64,000 nucleotides of DNA, from contig NZ_CP165734.1 of NCBI RefSeq assembly GCF_041200145.1, positions 1,426,001 through 1,490,000 of the forward strand, read 5' to 3'. A program made the translations under genes and the position numbers. This document shows, in pieces, positions 36,446-44,035 of the stretch; the first letter of the stretch is position 1, and the number at the start of each line of letters is the position of its first letter. The notes under the pieces were generated by a model. It made no database searches and had not been told where the DNA came from. It saw only the letters and a program-made list of their open reading frames with translations. The stretch is from Bradyrhizobium sp. LLZ17 (GTDB lineage: Bacteria; Pseudomonadota; Alphaproteobacteria; Rhizobiales; Xanthobacteraceae).

Positions 36446-36638
36446 AGCAATCGACGCGAATACGCCCATCAACCCGCCTTTACCGTACTCGCCTCTCCTC
36501 GACACTGTCTGTCGATTACCTCACACACCGAACATTGGCCGCGCGATAATCTCGAAGTGTGCCAAATAGGCAACCCAGCGGCCGCAGCGTGAACCGGCGG
36601 GTGTGGCTCGGTGAAGCGACTTGGATTAGCCTCGGACG

Positions 36639-36875
36639 ATGCATCTATCATTGGAATTACCCCACTGGCTGATGATCGCAGGCGCCTTGCTACTGGTCAT
36701 CGGCATTATTGGCGCACTCGTCAGCCGAAAGAAGGTGGACGAGGCAGGTACGACGCCGGAAGAACCAATCGAGGCGCCAAAAACGAAGATGCCGCCCCTC
36801 CCAAAGCTCCTCGACTCCAGTGGAAGAACGCCGCCTAAGACCGATGCACACGAAGAAAACGGCCCGCCAGCGTGA
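36639..36875 (+). CDS. Small single-pass membrane protein (island)
   Basis: A 78-aa protein: MHLSLELPHWLMIAGALLLV, then a lysine boundary (VSRKKVDEAG) and a Pro/Glu/Lys-rich cytoplasmic tail (EEPIEAPKTKMPPLPKLLDS). A hairpin (36861-36887) overlaps its stop region. Function unknown. Confidence 0.6.
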   Translation: MHLSLELPHWLMIAGALLLVIGIIGALVSRKKVDEAGTTPEEPIEAPKTKMPPLPKLLDSSGRTPPKTDAHEENGPPA

Positions 36876-36887
36876 AACCGGCGGGCT
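36861..36887 (+). terminator. Hairpin GCCCGCC...GGCGGGC, repeated in the island
   Basis: GCCCGCC and GGCGGGC enclose AGCGTGAAACC. The 16-bp GGCCCGCCAGCGTGAA is repeated exactly at 37093-37108 and partly near 36583-36600. There is no T-tract, so it may be a processing or transposition-type repeat rather than a classical terminator. Confidence 0.5.
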
Positions 36888-36971
36888 GAATGAAACCATT
36901 CACTGCGATGCACGAAGCAGTCTGGAAACGATCCGGGAGTAGCTTTCCCTCATTAACGACGGGATTTCCAA

Positions 36972-37085
36972 ATGATCGCGCTTCAATTGATGGCAGTGGT
37001 GCTTGGTGGCGGCATTCTCTTTTCAATGTACTCGGGCGATCTAGGCGCCGACGTGGTCCTCGCCATCGTCGCTTGCCTGTCGTAA
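36972..37085 (+). CDS. Very small membrane protein (island)
   Basis: 37 aa: MIALQLMAVVLGGGILFSMY, SGDLGADVVLAIVACLS. Mostly hydrophobic, one or two helices. Located between two copies of the 16-bp repeat. Function unknown. Confidence 0.45.
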   Translation: MIALQLMAVVLGGGILFSMYSGDLGADVVLAIVACLS

Positions 37086-37579
37086 GCGAGAAGGCCCGCC
37101 AGCGTGAACGGGCGCCCCTTGCGCCAAATCACGCAATGCCACTCAGCGACTCTCCAAGCCCGTCAGAAATGCTGTCCGGTTGCCCGGTGTATTCAGCGGT
37201 GGTTCAATCTGGCGCCGGTTGTCTCCCCAATGACGGCAGGCAAAGGGCGGCCCCGATGCTTTGATCCCTTCCGCGATCGGGGCCGTTCTCATGCGCACCC
37301 CATCAGATCCTTTGGTCATGGCGCTCCCCACTTTGAAGGCGGAGGCGCAGTCGCGTCTCCCAGTCACCGGCACCGGCCCAAGGGTCTGGAACGGTGATAG
37401 CTCGGGAATGCAGCGTAAGCAGCAGCGTTCCTATTTCGGTGCTAAAGCGTAATTCCGGCTACGGCGGAACACAACTTAGCAAGGCCGCAATTCACCTAAG
37501 CTAGTGCGCAAATGTTGGATTTCTGAGATCACGGGTAGTGCCCGCCGCATAGCGTACTTCCTTCGTCAACACGCTCGCG
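37086..37579. other. Intergenic stretch in the island
   Basis: No convincing gene. It holds the second copy of the 16-bp repeat (37093-37108) and a GC-rich hairpin (37249-37284, GGCCCCGAT...ATCGGGGCC). Confidence 0.5.
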
Positions 37580-37783
37580 TTACTTCGGCGGCTGCAATCC
37601 CGTTGACTTCAGCCAATCAGTCATGTGCGCGCCAGTGTTAGCTTGTCGGGCCTTCCTAAGAAGAGCCTCGCGTTCTGCGCCTGCCGGTAGCGCGCTGGCC
37701 TGCTCTTTGAACCTTGCGGCTAGATCGGCCAATCGTTCCTCAAGAGATCGGGTTTGCTTCAGCTCGCGACGGTGCTCCGCCAT
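37580..37783 (-). CDS. Small hypothetical protein (island), paralogue of 28715-28915
   Basis: A 67-aa protein: MAEHRRELKQTRSLEERLAD, then LAARFKEQASALPAGAEREA, then LLRKARQANTGAHMTDWLKS, ending GLQPPK. Shares the end pattern with the protein at 28715. The island copy probably came from, or gave rise to, a chromosomal one. Function unknown. Confidence 0.65.
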   Translation of the reverse strand: MAEHRRELKQTRSLEERLADLAARFKEQASALPAGAEREALLRKARQANTGAHMTDWLKSTGLQPPK

Positions 37784-37921
37784 GGTGCTTTCCTCAGCCG
37801 TTGGGAAAATTCGAAACGCACAAAAGGTAAGTTCAGTTCCAGCTCATGGAACGAACTTGCGCCGGGTCTGTGCGCGGCGCGCGCCGGGAGCTGGCGCGAT
37901 TTGATTCTTCGTGCGGCAATG

Positions 37922-37958
37922 AAAACGGCCCCAGCTACTGGCGGCGGCTGGGGCCGTG
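37922..37958. terminator. GC-rich hairpin
   Basis: ACGGCCCCAGC and GCTGGGGCCGT form a perfect 11-bp stem. Equivalent ACGGCCCC/GGGGCCGT hairpins occur at 39298-39341 and 42086-42106 in the same island. No T-tract follows on the + strand. Confidence 0.5.
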
Positions 37959-38073
37959 GGGATCACTCCGACACCGCAGGGGGGACTTGAGAGTCGGAGC
38001 GTAGGTCAATGACGTGTATCGCCCCATTGTTCCTAAGACTCGTATAGTTATCTTAAATCCCTATGTTTCGCCC

Positions 38074-38664
38074 ATGCGTATGACCTACGAGCTCTGCCTG
38101 GCGACCGCCGGCAAGCAGGTCCCATCGGGACCGGACTGGATCCACGAGGTAAAGCACGACGGCTACCGGATGCTGGTAATCCGGGAGAACGAGCGCGTGC
38201 GGCTGCTTTCCAGGAACGGCACCGATTGGACCAAGCGCTATCCATGGATTGCCGAGGCCGCTCTGAAGAACCGGCAGACCCATTTTGTGATCGACGGCGA
38301 GGCTGTGATTTTGGGGATCGACGGCCTCTCCGATTTCAACGCGCTGCACTCCCGTAAGCACGACCACGAGGTGCAGCTTTATGCGTTCGACGTGCTGGCA
38401 CTGGGCAGTGACGATTTTCGCGACCTGCCGCTGCACCTCCGAAAGACAAACTTGCAACGCCTGTTAGCGCGCCGGCCGGACGGGATCACCGTGGCGCCGT
38501 TCGAGCGGGGCGAGATCGGCCCCGATCTGTACCGCGCCGCCTGCCGCATGGGCCTGGAGGGGTTGGTCTCGAAGCACCGCGACCGGCCTTACCGCGGGGG
38601 CCGACAGAAGCATTGGGTCAAGGTGAAGAATAGGCAACACCCCGCCATGAATCGCGAACTGTAG
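38074..38664 (+). CDS. ATP-dependent DNA ligase-like adenylation domain (no OB fold)
   Basis: A 196-aa protein containing only the nucleotidyltransferase domain. Motif I is EVKHDGYR with the adenylated Lys (near residue 27). HFVIDGEAVIL is motif III-like, VQLYAFDVLA follows, EGLVSKHRD is motif IV and HWVKVKN is motif V. A C-terminal OB-fold domain, needed by complete ligases, is absent: the frame stops 10 residues after motif V. Related short ligD-like proteins occur in rhizobia. It could act on nicked DNA with a partner or be a truncated remnant. Confidence 0.85.
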   Translation: MRMTYELCLATAGKQVPSGPDWIHEVKHDGYRMLVIRENERVRLLSRNGTDWTKRYPWIAEAALKNRQTHFVIDGEAVILGIDGLSDFNALHSRKHDHEVQLYAFDVLALGSDDFRDLPLHLRKTNLQRLLARRPDGITVAPFERGEIGPDLYRAACRMGLEGLVSKHRDRPYRGGRQKHWVKVKNRQHPAMNREL

Positions 38665-38722
38665 CCGCCCGCCCTCTTTAACTTCCTCGCGAATCAGATT
38701 TGTATGGTCAGAGGCGGAGGGG

Positions 38723-38929
38723 GTGGACATGAAGTTCATTTTCACGGAAGCTGGCGGCAATAAGCCGGTTCGGAAGTGCGATCTTTGCTTACAGCCGATG
38801 AGGTTTTTGGGCGAACATGCGAGATCTTGGCTGTTCAGGTGCGAGGCTTGCGCGCTTGTCAGCACAGCCAACATTCAACCTCTGCAAGCCAGCTTGGAAC
38901 GATCTCCTCGCTCGCCGCATGCTATCTGA
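38723..38929 (+). CDS. Zinc-ribbon miniprotein (island)
   Basis: A 68-aa protein: MDMKFIFTEAGGNKPVRKCD-LC, then SWLFRCEACALV. The two CxxC knuckles (CDLC and CEAC) form a zinc ribbon. The C-terminal 15 residues look less conserved. Related to the zinc-ribbon proteins at 42272 and the fragment at 26237. Function unknown. Confidence 0.6.
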   Translation: MDMKFIFTEAGGNKPVRKCDLCLQPMRFLGEHARSWLFRCEACALVSTANIQPLQASLERSPRSPHAI

Positions 38930-39359
38930 CGGTTCGCCGCGCGAGGCGTGGCATTTAAGTCTCAGGTCGTCGGCTTCGCGCAGGAATGACGTCAGGCGAT
39001 GTTGCCTAGTCTAACCGCCCGCTGTTAGCTGCAGCGGCCGAGCATCCATTGGCCTTGGGGTTGCAGGAAGACCATGGCGCCCGGCCGCCTGGTCGCAGGC
39101 GGCTGCGACCAGGCACCATATAACCGCGAGTCGCTAAAAGATCTCGCCTTCTTCCTAGAGTGACACATTAAATTCTGCAAAACGAAGCCGGCCTCGCGGA
39201 GTGGTAAGCGCGCGCCGCGATAAGCTGCCGGAGGCCTGCTGTGGGGAACGGCGTGCTCACTGCGCCGTTGGCTGAGTCGCTGGCCCAAGCTGGCGGAACG
39301 GCCCCGGTCAGTACCGTCCATCCCTTCGAAGCCGGGGCCGTCTCTCCCTGTTCCGGAGT
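38930..39359. other. Intergenic stretch in the island
   Basis: No convincing gene. It contains a long GC-rich hairpin (39298-39341). Confidence 0.45.
39298..39341. terminator. GC-rich hairpin
   Basis: ACGGCCCCGG and CCGGGGCCGT form a 10-bp stem around a 24-nt loop. It resembles the 37922 hairpin. Confidence 0.5.
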
Positions 39360-39769
39360 ATGCGTATGCGTTCGTCGCCCTCGATCGTGCCGCTCGACCG
39401 CCTCGATCGCGATGTCTATCTCGTCTTGGAAGATTTCGGCGCGCGCGCGGCTGCGCCTGGCGGGAGACGGACGAGCAGGACACCGACTTCGAGACGGTCA
39501 TCCGCGATCTGCTGTCGGGCCAATACGCCTATCCGGTCCGCATCGTCGCCTTCAATGCCATCGAGGGTTGGTCTCGCGATGCGACCAGCGAGGTCGCGGA
39601 CGAGCTGGCCGAGCGCCACGTGGGCGACGACGAGATCGCGCCGGCGCTGCGTGCCTTCATAGAAGCGAATGCCAGCCGACCGTTTGCCATCCAACTGGCG
39701 CTGCCACTGCGTGGACCCCTTGACCATGGCGCATCTGACACCCGCCGAGAGGATCGAGCAGAGCTATGA
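39360..39769 (+). pseudogene. Hypothetical protein, frameshifted
   Basis: The first frame gives MRMRSSPSIVPLDRLDRDVY-LVLEDFGARA. The continuation in the next frame (AWRETDEQDTDFETVIRDLL, AYPVRIVAFNAIEGWSRDAT, SEVADELAERHVGDDEIAPA) matches a common rhizobial hypothetical family with the VYLVLEDFG...AWRETDE...GWSRD order. One base is missing in a GCGCGCGCGGC run near 39440-39455. The 3' end overlaps the start of the next gene. Confidence 0.65.
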
Positions 39770-40073
39770 CCTCGCCATGATAGCGCTGGCCGATTATCTC
39801 ACGCGCGAGCGCGATGCAGCAGCAACGGTCGACCGGCTGATCCGCATTCTCGACCGCGACAGTCTCCGCGAGGCAATTACGGAGGTCCTCGTCCATGCTC
39901 GCGTCCATCCTAGGTCGAAATCGGATCCCGGCGCGACCATAACTGTTTGGATTTACCACCAGGAGGAGGACCTGAAGGTGTTCGCCAATGAGCAAGCCGC
40001 GCGCGCCTGGATGGACGAAAACGATCCGGAGGGCGTCGCGTTTGAGTACGAGGTGGTAGGCTCGCCGGCGTGA
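39726..40073 (+). CDS. Hypothetical protein (island)
   Basis: A 115-aa protein: MAHLTPAERIEQSYDLAMIA, a central helix (AATVDRLIRILDRDSLREAI), then ATITVWIYHQEEDLKVFANE and ENDPEGVAFEYEVVGSPA. It overlaps the preceding gene by 44 nt. The C-terminal EDLKVFANEQAARAWMDEND part resembles a small alpha/beta unit. Function unknown. Confidence 0.65.
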   Translation: MAHLTPAERIEQSYDLAMIALADYLTRERDAAATVDRLIRILDRDSLREAITEVLVHARVHPRSKSDPGATITVWIYHQEEDLKVFANEQAARAWMDENDPEGVAFEYEVVGSPA

Positions 40074-40104
40074 TCCGTGACATAGAAAGCGGCCGCCGCT
40101 GAGC

Positions 40105-40317
40105 GTGCCGTCCTATCCACAGCGGCTTGGTGCGCCAGTCTTCGAATGGCGTTGGCGGCGTTTCTTGGTCTCAGTCCCCCTTGGGCTAGGCGGAGTGTCA
40201 GCCACACTGATCATGATTGCTGGCGCGGTGGTATCTCGCATCGTCTGGATTAAGTATGATGATCCGGAAACGAACCGCCGGGAGCTGGAAGATCGCGTCC
40301 GGAATTGGTTTCCCTAA
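40105..40317 (+). CDS. Small single-pass membrane protein (island)
   Basis: A 70-aa frame with GTG start: RRFLVSVPLGLGGVSATLIM, AGAVVSRIVWIKY then DDPETNRRELEDRVRNWFP. One helix and an acidic-basic tail. No family recognised. Confidence 0.5.
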   Translation: MPSYPQRLGAPVFEWRWRRFLVSVPLGLGGVSATLIMIAGAVVSRIVWIKYDDPETNRRELEDRVRNWFP

Positions 40318-40375
40318 CCGCAGCCTCCGTCGATTGCACGTTTCAAAAGAAGCCTTCGCGTGGACCGCATCCGCA

Positions 40376-40585
40376 TCATCGGCCACGAAGCGGTCCAGTC
40401 AGTGGCCCCTCATTCGACTTTGGCTTGTCGCCGCGGGCCGGGGTGATGAACACCCAGCTGAACGCGGGCGCCGGGAATTTCGCTTGCAAGAGACGCACCG
40501 CCTCGGCTGCGGAATCCGCAGTTACACGTTCTCGGATAAGCCTCCGATCGGCCGTTCTCTGAAAGCCCACTATGAAGGTTGGCAA
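40376..40585 (-). CDS. Small hypothetical protein (start TTG, island)
   Basis: A 69-aa alpha/beta protein: MPTFIVGFQRTADRRLIRER, VTADSAAEAVRLLQAKFPAP, FSWVFITPARGDK. A TTG start at 40585 is preceded by AGGAG. The longer ATG frame upstream adds an arginine-rich, unlikely N-terminus. Function unknown. Confidence 0.5.
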   Translation of the reverse strand: MPTFIVGFQRTADRRLIRERVTADSAAEAVRLLQAKFPAPAFSWVFITPARGDKPKSNEGPLTGPLRGR

Positions 40586-40966
40586 GAGGCATCGTCTCCT
40601 GAGATACCTCTTGGACAGCATGCGTCGTGCCAGCGTTTTTTGTGCCGGACTGAGACGAGTTCCGGCGGACGCCCAGCAGGCTAGGGCCATCGAGTTGACC
40701 GCCGCGAAGGCGTCCAAACTGGACTTGCCGCGGGCTGAGCACGACGGGCTGGACAGGTCGCAGTAGCGTTCGCCCCGCAATCGAATGCCACGGCGACCGC
40801 CGAGATGGTCCTATTCAGAATTAGGGACACTTTGATTTGTGACAGTTGAATTCGGGCGCATGCTGGTTTAGCGCCCGCTAACGGCTACGGACTGGCACTC
40901 CCCTTGCTCTGCAATGCCCAATCCATCAGACTCAAGGTGGGCCTGTTTCATATTGAGGCGAAGCCG

Positions 40967-41308
40967 ATGCAAGCGATGCCCCGTTTCGAAGCGACCGTCC
41001 AGCTCCATGCGTTGATCTCCGACCTGCTACGGCGCGTTCAACTTCTCAATGCCGACATCGAGGAGGAGGAACGCAAGTCTCGTGTCTTCGACCCTGCTAA
41101 CCAGTCTTACTCGAGGCTGGCTCTAACAATGCGAGAACGTCGCGACAACCTGCAGACGACCGTCGCTACCTTGGAAAAGCAACTGGAGACCGATCCTCGG
41201 AGATCTCCGCCCGAGGCCATTGCCGTTTACCGTGCGTCGCGACGGCCGCGATTCCGGATAACTAACGTGCGTAATGCTGTCCTACGATACTCGGAAAATC
41301 AGAGGTAA
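40967..41308 (+). CDS. Coiled-coil hypothetical protein (island)
   Basis: A 113-aa protein: MQAMPRFEATVQLHALISDL, LRRVQLLNADIEEEERKSRV and RLALTMRERRDNLQTTVATL form long amphipathic helices. The C-terminus (YRASRRPRFRITNVRNAVLR) is basic. The start at MQAM (40967) or MPRF is preferred over an upstream ATG. Function unknown. Confidence 0.65.
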   Translation: MQAMPRFEATVQLHALISDLLRRVQLLNADIEEEERKSRVFDPANQSYSRLALTMRERRDNLQTTVATLEKQLETDPRRSPPEAIAVYRASRRPRFRITNVRNAVLRYSENQR

Positions 41309-41462
41309 GCCCACTGCACGGATCGCTTCAGCGCTGTTCTGGGCGCATGTTTAATTCCTGGTCCGTTTGAAAGCCTCACGGTCCGGCCGCCTCGGCCTCA
41401 GCTTCCACCCCCGTCGAAGTTGGGGCCGATTTTCGCCCTTGGCTGGTTGCGGCACTCCGCGC

Positions 41463-41753
41463 CTAACGCAGATACCGCGCTGGCCTGTTCGCGTGGTTCA
41501 TTTCCTCAAAGGCCTTCGCCAGCTCTTCTGGCCGATGCTTCGCCTTGAAGCTCTCCCAGGCGACCTTGAAGCGCCCTTTCGCTTCGTCGAGCGAACCAGC
41601 GTCCCCAAAAGGCGGTCCGGGAAGTGTCACGATGCACGTCCACAGCCACAGCCCGGGGGAGCATTCGCTGGCGTAGCGGATGCGCCCGACTAGCTGCCGG
41701 TCCTCGTGGACCGTGTAATCATCGAGGCCGATCATCCGTAGGGTCAGGGGCAT
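41463..41753 (-). CDS. Hypothetical protein (island)
   Basis: A 96-aa protein: MPLTLRMIGLDDYTVHEDRQ, LVGRIRYASECSPGLWLWTC, IVTLPGPPFGDAGSLDEAKG, RFKVAWESFKAKHRPEELAK. This is a common small rhizobial protein with a strand-rich first half (VGRIR-A-E--PG-W-W) and a C-terminal helix. Function unknown. Confidence 0.7.
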   Translation of the reverse strand: MPLTLRMIGLDDYTVHEDRQLVGRIRYASECSPGLWLWTCIVTLPGPPFGDAGSLDEAKGRFKVAWESFKAKHRPEELAKAFEEMNHANRPARYLR

Positions 41754-42271
41754 TGTGGCCTGCCGTTGGCTAGGACCAAATAATCGCCGGCTGCTCGAAT
41801 GGTCCCTATCCACAGGAGCGCGGCTGCTTCGAACTGCACGCGAGCGGCACACCTGAGTGGCGGAGGATCACACCATCGTCTTGAGCGCCATAACTTAGAT
41901 CATTTTTCCGCAAGCTGTCGCCATCCCGTGCCCGCACTGGCGATGTTCAATCTTGAGGAGGCTGGCACTTCTATCCAAATGGTTGTGCCGGAAAACTAAG
42001 AGCCCCAGCCGGGAGGCCCCCCGGGTTGGGGCCTTTCTTGTGATGTTGCCAAGTGTTCGGCTGAGACGGCGACCTCGAAACTTAAACGGCCCCACGTGGG
42101 GGCCGTCAACCCGCTGATCGGGTTTTCCTCCAGCAGCCGGGGGGCGACCTGTCTGGCTGGGGGCCTCGGAGAGACGCGGTGCGAAGCAGATTGTTCCACT
42201 TACGTTTGATTGCGGAAGCCCCAAGCCCGGCCCGTCTCTCCGCCCGGAGATCGTCGGCCGGAAGGTACGCC
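41754..42271. other. Intergenic stretch with terminator-like hairpins
   Basis: No gene seen. Three hairpins follow each other: 42001-42037 (GCCCCAGCC...GGTTGGGGC), 42086-42106 (ACGGCCCC/GGGGCCGT) and 42108-42124 (AACCCG CTGAT CGGGTT then TT). Confidence 0.5.
42086..42124 (+). terminator. Tandem terminator-like hairpins
   Basis: ACGGCCCC(ACGTG)GGGGCCGT followed directly by AACCCG(CTGAT)CGGGTTTT. The second has a short T-tract. Confidence 0.5.
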
Positions 42272-42442
42272 TCAGTCGTCCCAGGACCGCTTGCCGCACG
42301 CACATTCGAACATGTGAGTGATGCCTCCGCTGTCAGAGTCCACCACCGTTCGTACAAGCTTCATTTTGTTGCCGCAGGTCCGGCAGGACCTGCTTGAGTT
42401 GTCCTCGACAACGCAAATCTTCTCAGCGCGAAATATTTCCAT
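42272..42442 (-). CDS. Zinc-ribbon miniprotein (island)
   Basis: A 56-aa protein: MEIFRAEKICVVEDNSSRSC-RTCGNKMKL with CRTC, then ITHMFECACGKRSWDD with CAC. It binds zinc in all likelihood; partners unknown. A start at 42442 is preferred. Similar in plan to 38723. Confidence 0.6.
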   Translation of the reverse strand: MEIFRAEKICVVEDNSSRSCRTCGNKMKLVRTVVDSDSGGITHMFECACGKRSWDD

Positions 42443-42593
42443 GACTCTCGTCCCCCGTCCCCAGGTGACAAAGTGGGGCATATAACAAGCCTGTAAAATG
42501 GAGGAAGTGGGTACGAAGCGCGACTAATTTGCGACCGTACACGGAGCAAACCGAGATGCGCCAGCTATCCTGCCGTCCGTTTTGGGTACCCCA

Positions 42594-42839
42594 TTAGGGT
42601 GCCCCGAGTAACGGAACGGAGCGATCCCCGCCGATCCTCTCAGTGCTTGGGCTGATGTAATCCCGGTGCAAAACGGTTGGTCGGTTGGCACCATCGAACA
42701 GGACGGTAATGCCGGTGGTACGAGCGCTGACCGCGACAACGACGCCGACCTTGCGGGCGAGATCTGGGCAACGGGTTATTCCGAACTTGCTGAGCTTGAA
42801 ACGCGCGCCGACCACCATCCAGTCCATTCTAACATTCAT
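42594..42839 (-). CDS. Small hypothetical protein (island)
   Basis: An 81-aa protein: WMVVGARFKLSKFGITRCPD, LARKVGVVVAVSARTTGITV, LFDGANRPTVLHRDYISP. A small beta-barrel-like composition (SH3-like spacing of V/G strands). This type occurs in rhizobial islands. The last 17 residues are less certain. Confidence 0.65.
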   Translation of the reverse strand: MNVRMDWMVVGARFKLSKFGITRCPDLARKVGVVVAVSARTTGITVLFDGANRPTVLHRDYISPSTERIGGDRSVPLLGAP

Positions 42840-43559
42840 CTTGCGCCCCCTAAGATACAGATCGCAACTGGAACGGTGGGGCCGAGTAGCAAAGTTGTAC
42901 GACGCATATTTCGCTTGTGTTTAGGTTCCCGCACTCACCTATGTGAAGGGAAACGCGGACACGTCGGCGCTTCCGACCCACTGCCTCAGCGCGCGCCTCC
43001 CTGCTATGAACCTGCCGCGGGCTTGCTTGCGGAATAAGATCGCACTTCCGCTAATTGCGCCCCGACAAAAGCTCCAGCCGTGGTCACGCAGGCGGTAAAC
43101 CCGATGCCGGGACGCGCTTTGCCTCGCACCTCCGATAGCTACGATTTGTGGCCTTGATCCAGAACTTTTGCCGGCGGCCCCGGCTCCAGCGGACAGGCGA
43201 ATGCCTTCGAGCGCACGATCTGATCAAATCTGACAAGCAGCGAGCGGCCTGACATTTTTTTCACATTCTAACTTACCGCGAAGCGCTACAGAGTCGTGGC
43301 GCGGGTCGCTGCCACGGTGACTCTCATGATTGGCATCTTAGTCTAGCGTCCTAAGAGGTCCAATATGCTAGCAATATATCGAACCCTTCGGTGGCTGGGC
43401 TTTTCACGCTGGAGGGCCACGCGAACACTTTTGAAAATCTACTGTGTGACTTTCCAATCGCGAATGTTCTAGACAATGCAGCGGCGTGGGCGCTCTTCCC
43501 CAAAGCGTTGGCGACCTCGGCGCCGCCGCACTGGCAGCATGATCGCGGAAGACATCTGA
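42840..43559. other. Gene-poor stretch between island halves
   Basis: About 720 bp with no convincing gene on either strand; frames present do not look like protein. It separates the leftward phage-like operon (right) from the cargo (left). It may hold the remains of deleted genes or an unrecognised RNA. Confidence 0.5.
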
Positions 43560-43760
43560 TTAGCATCGATCCGAAGGGTTCGTTTCTCCGTCGCGAGAGA
43601 CGAGCCTTAGGAACAGCTTGCCGGCGAGCTCCGCTTGCTCCGTCATGGCAAGGTCGCTGAGCTTCTTCAGTTCCTCATGCGAGGCGCCCATCGCGCGTGC
43701 GTCGAGGAAGCGCCGGAGCGCGGGAGGTGCATCTAGAATGCGGTGCATAATGTGGTTCAT
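43560..43760 (-). CDS. Small hypothetical protein, end of the phage-like operon
   Basis: A 66-aa helical protein: MNHIMHRILDAPPALRRFLD, ARAMGASHEELKKLSDLAMT, EQAELAGKLFLRLVSRDGET. It starts with a 4-nt ATGA overlap to the gene before it. No family recognised. Confidence 0.6.
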   Translation of the reverse strand: MNHIMHRILDAPPALRRFLDARAMGASHEELKKLSDLAMTEQAELAGKLFLRLVSRDGETNPSDRC

Positions 43761-43936
43761 CTGCCAGCCATCTTCAGAATTTCAGTCAGCTGCGCGATCG
43801 CGCGCGTGTGCTGGTCGATCAGCGCTTCCGCGCGCTGGATCTCTGCCTTTCCGTTCGCGAGCCCGCCTTGGGCTGCGATCAGCCCCGTCTCCTGGATCTG
43901 GATCGCGTTACGAATAATCTCGCGCGCTTCATTCAC
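43757..43936 (-). CDS. Small coiled-coil protein (start GTG)
   Basis: A 59-aa protein with GTG start: MNEAREIIRNAIQIQETGLI, AAQGGLANGKAEIQRAEALI, DQHTRAIAQLTEILKMAGR. One continuous amphipathic helix. Translationally coupled to the next gene by ATGA. It follows the prohead protease gene, a position that in tailed phages belongs to capsid or head-joining genes. Confidence 0.65.
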   Translation of the reverse strand: MNEAREIIRNAIQIQETGLIAAQGGLANGKAEIQRAEALIDQHTRAIAQLTEILKMAGR

Positions 43937-44035
43937 CTTAGATTTCCCCTTAGAATGTGCGGTCCGGGTTACCCCGGACCGCCTCAGTGTGTCCGCCAGC
44001 GACAGCGGTCTTTTGCGCGATGAGACGCAAAACCT

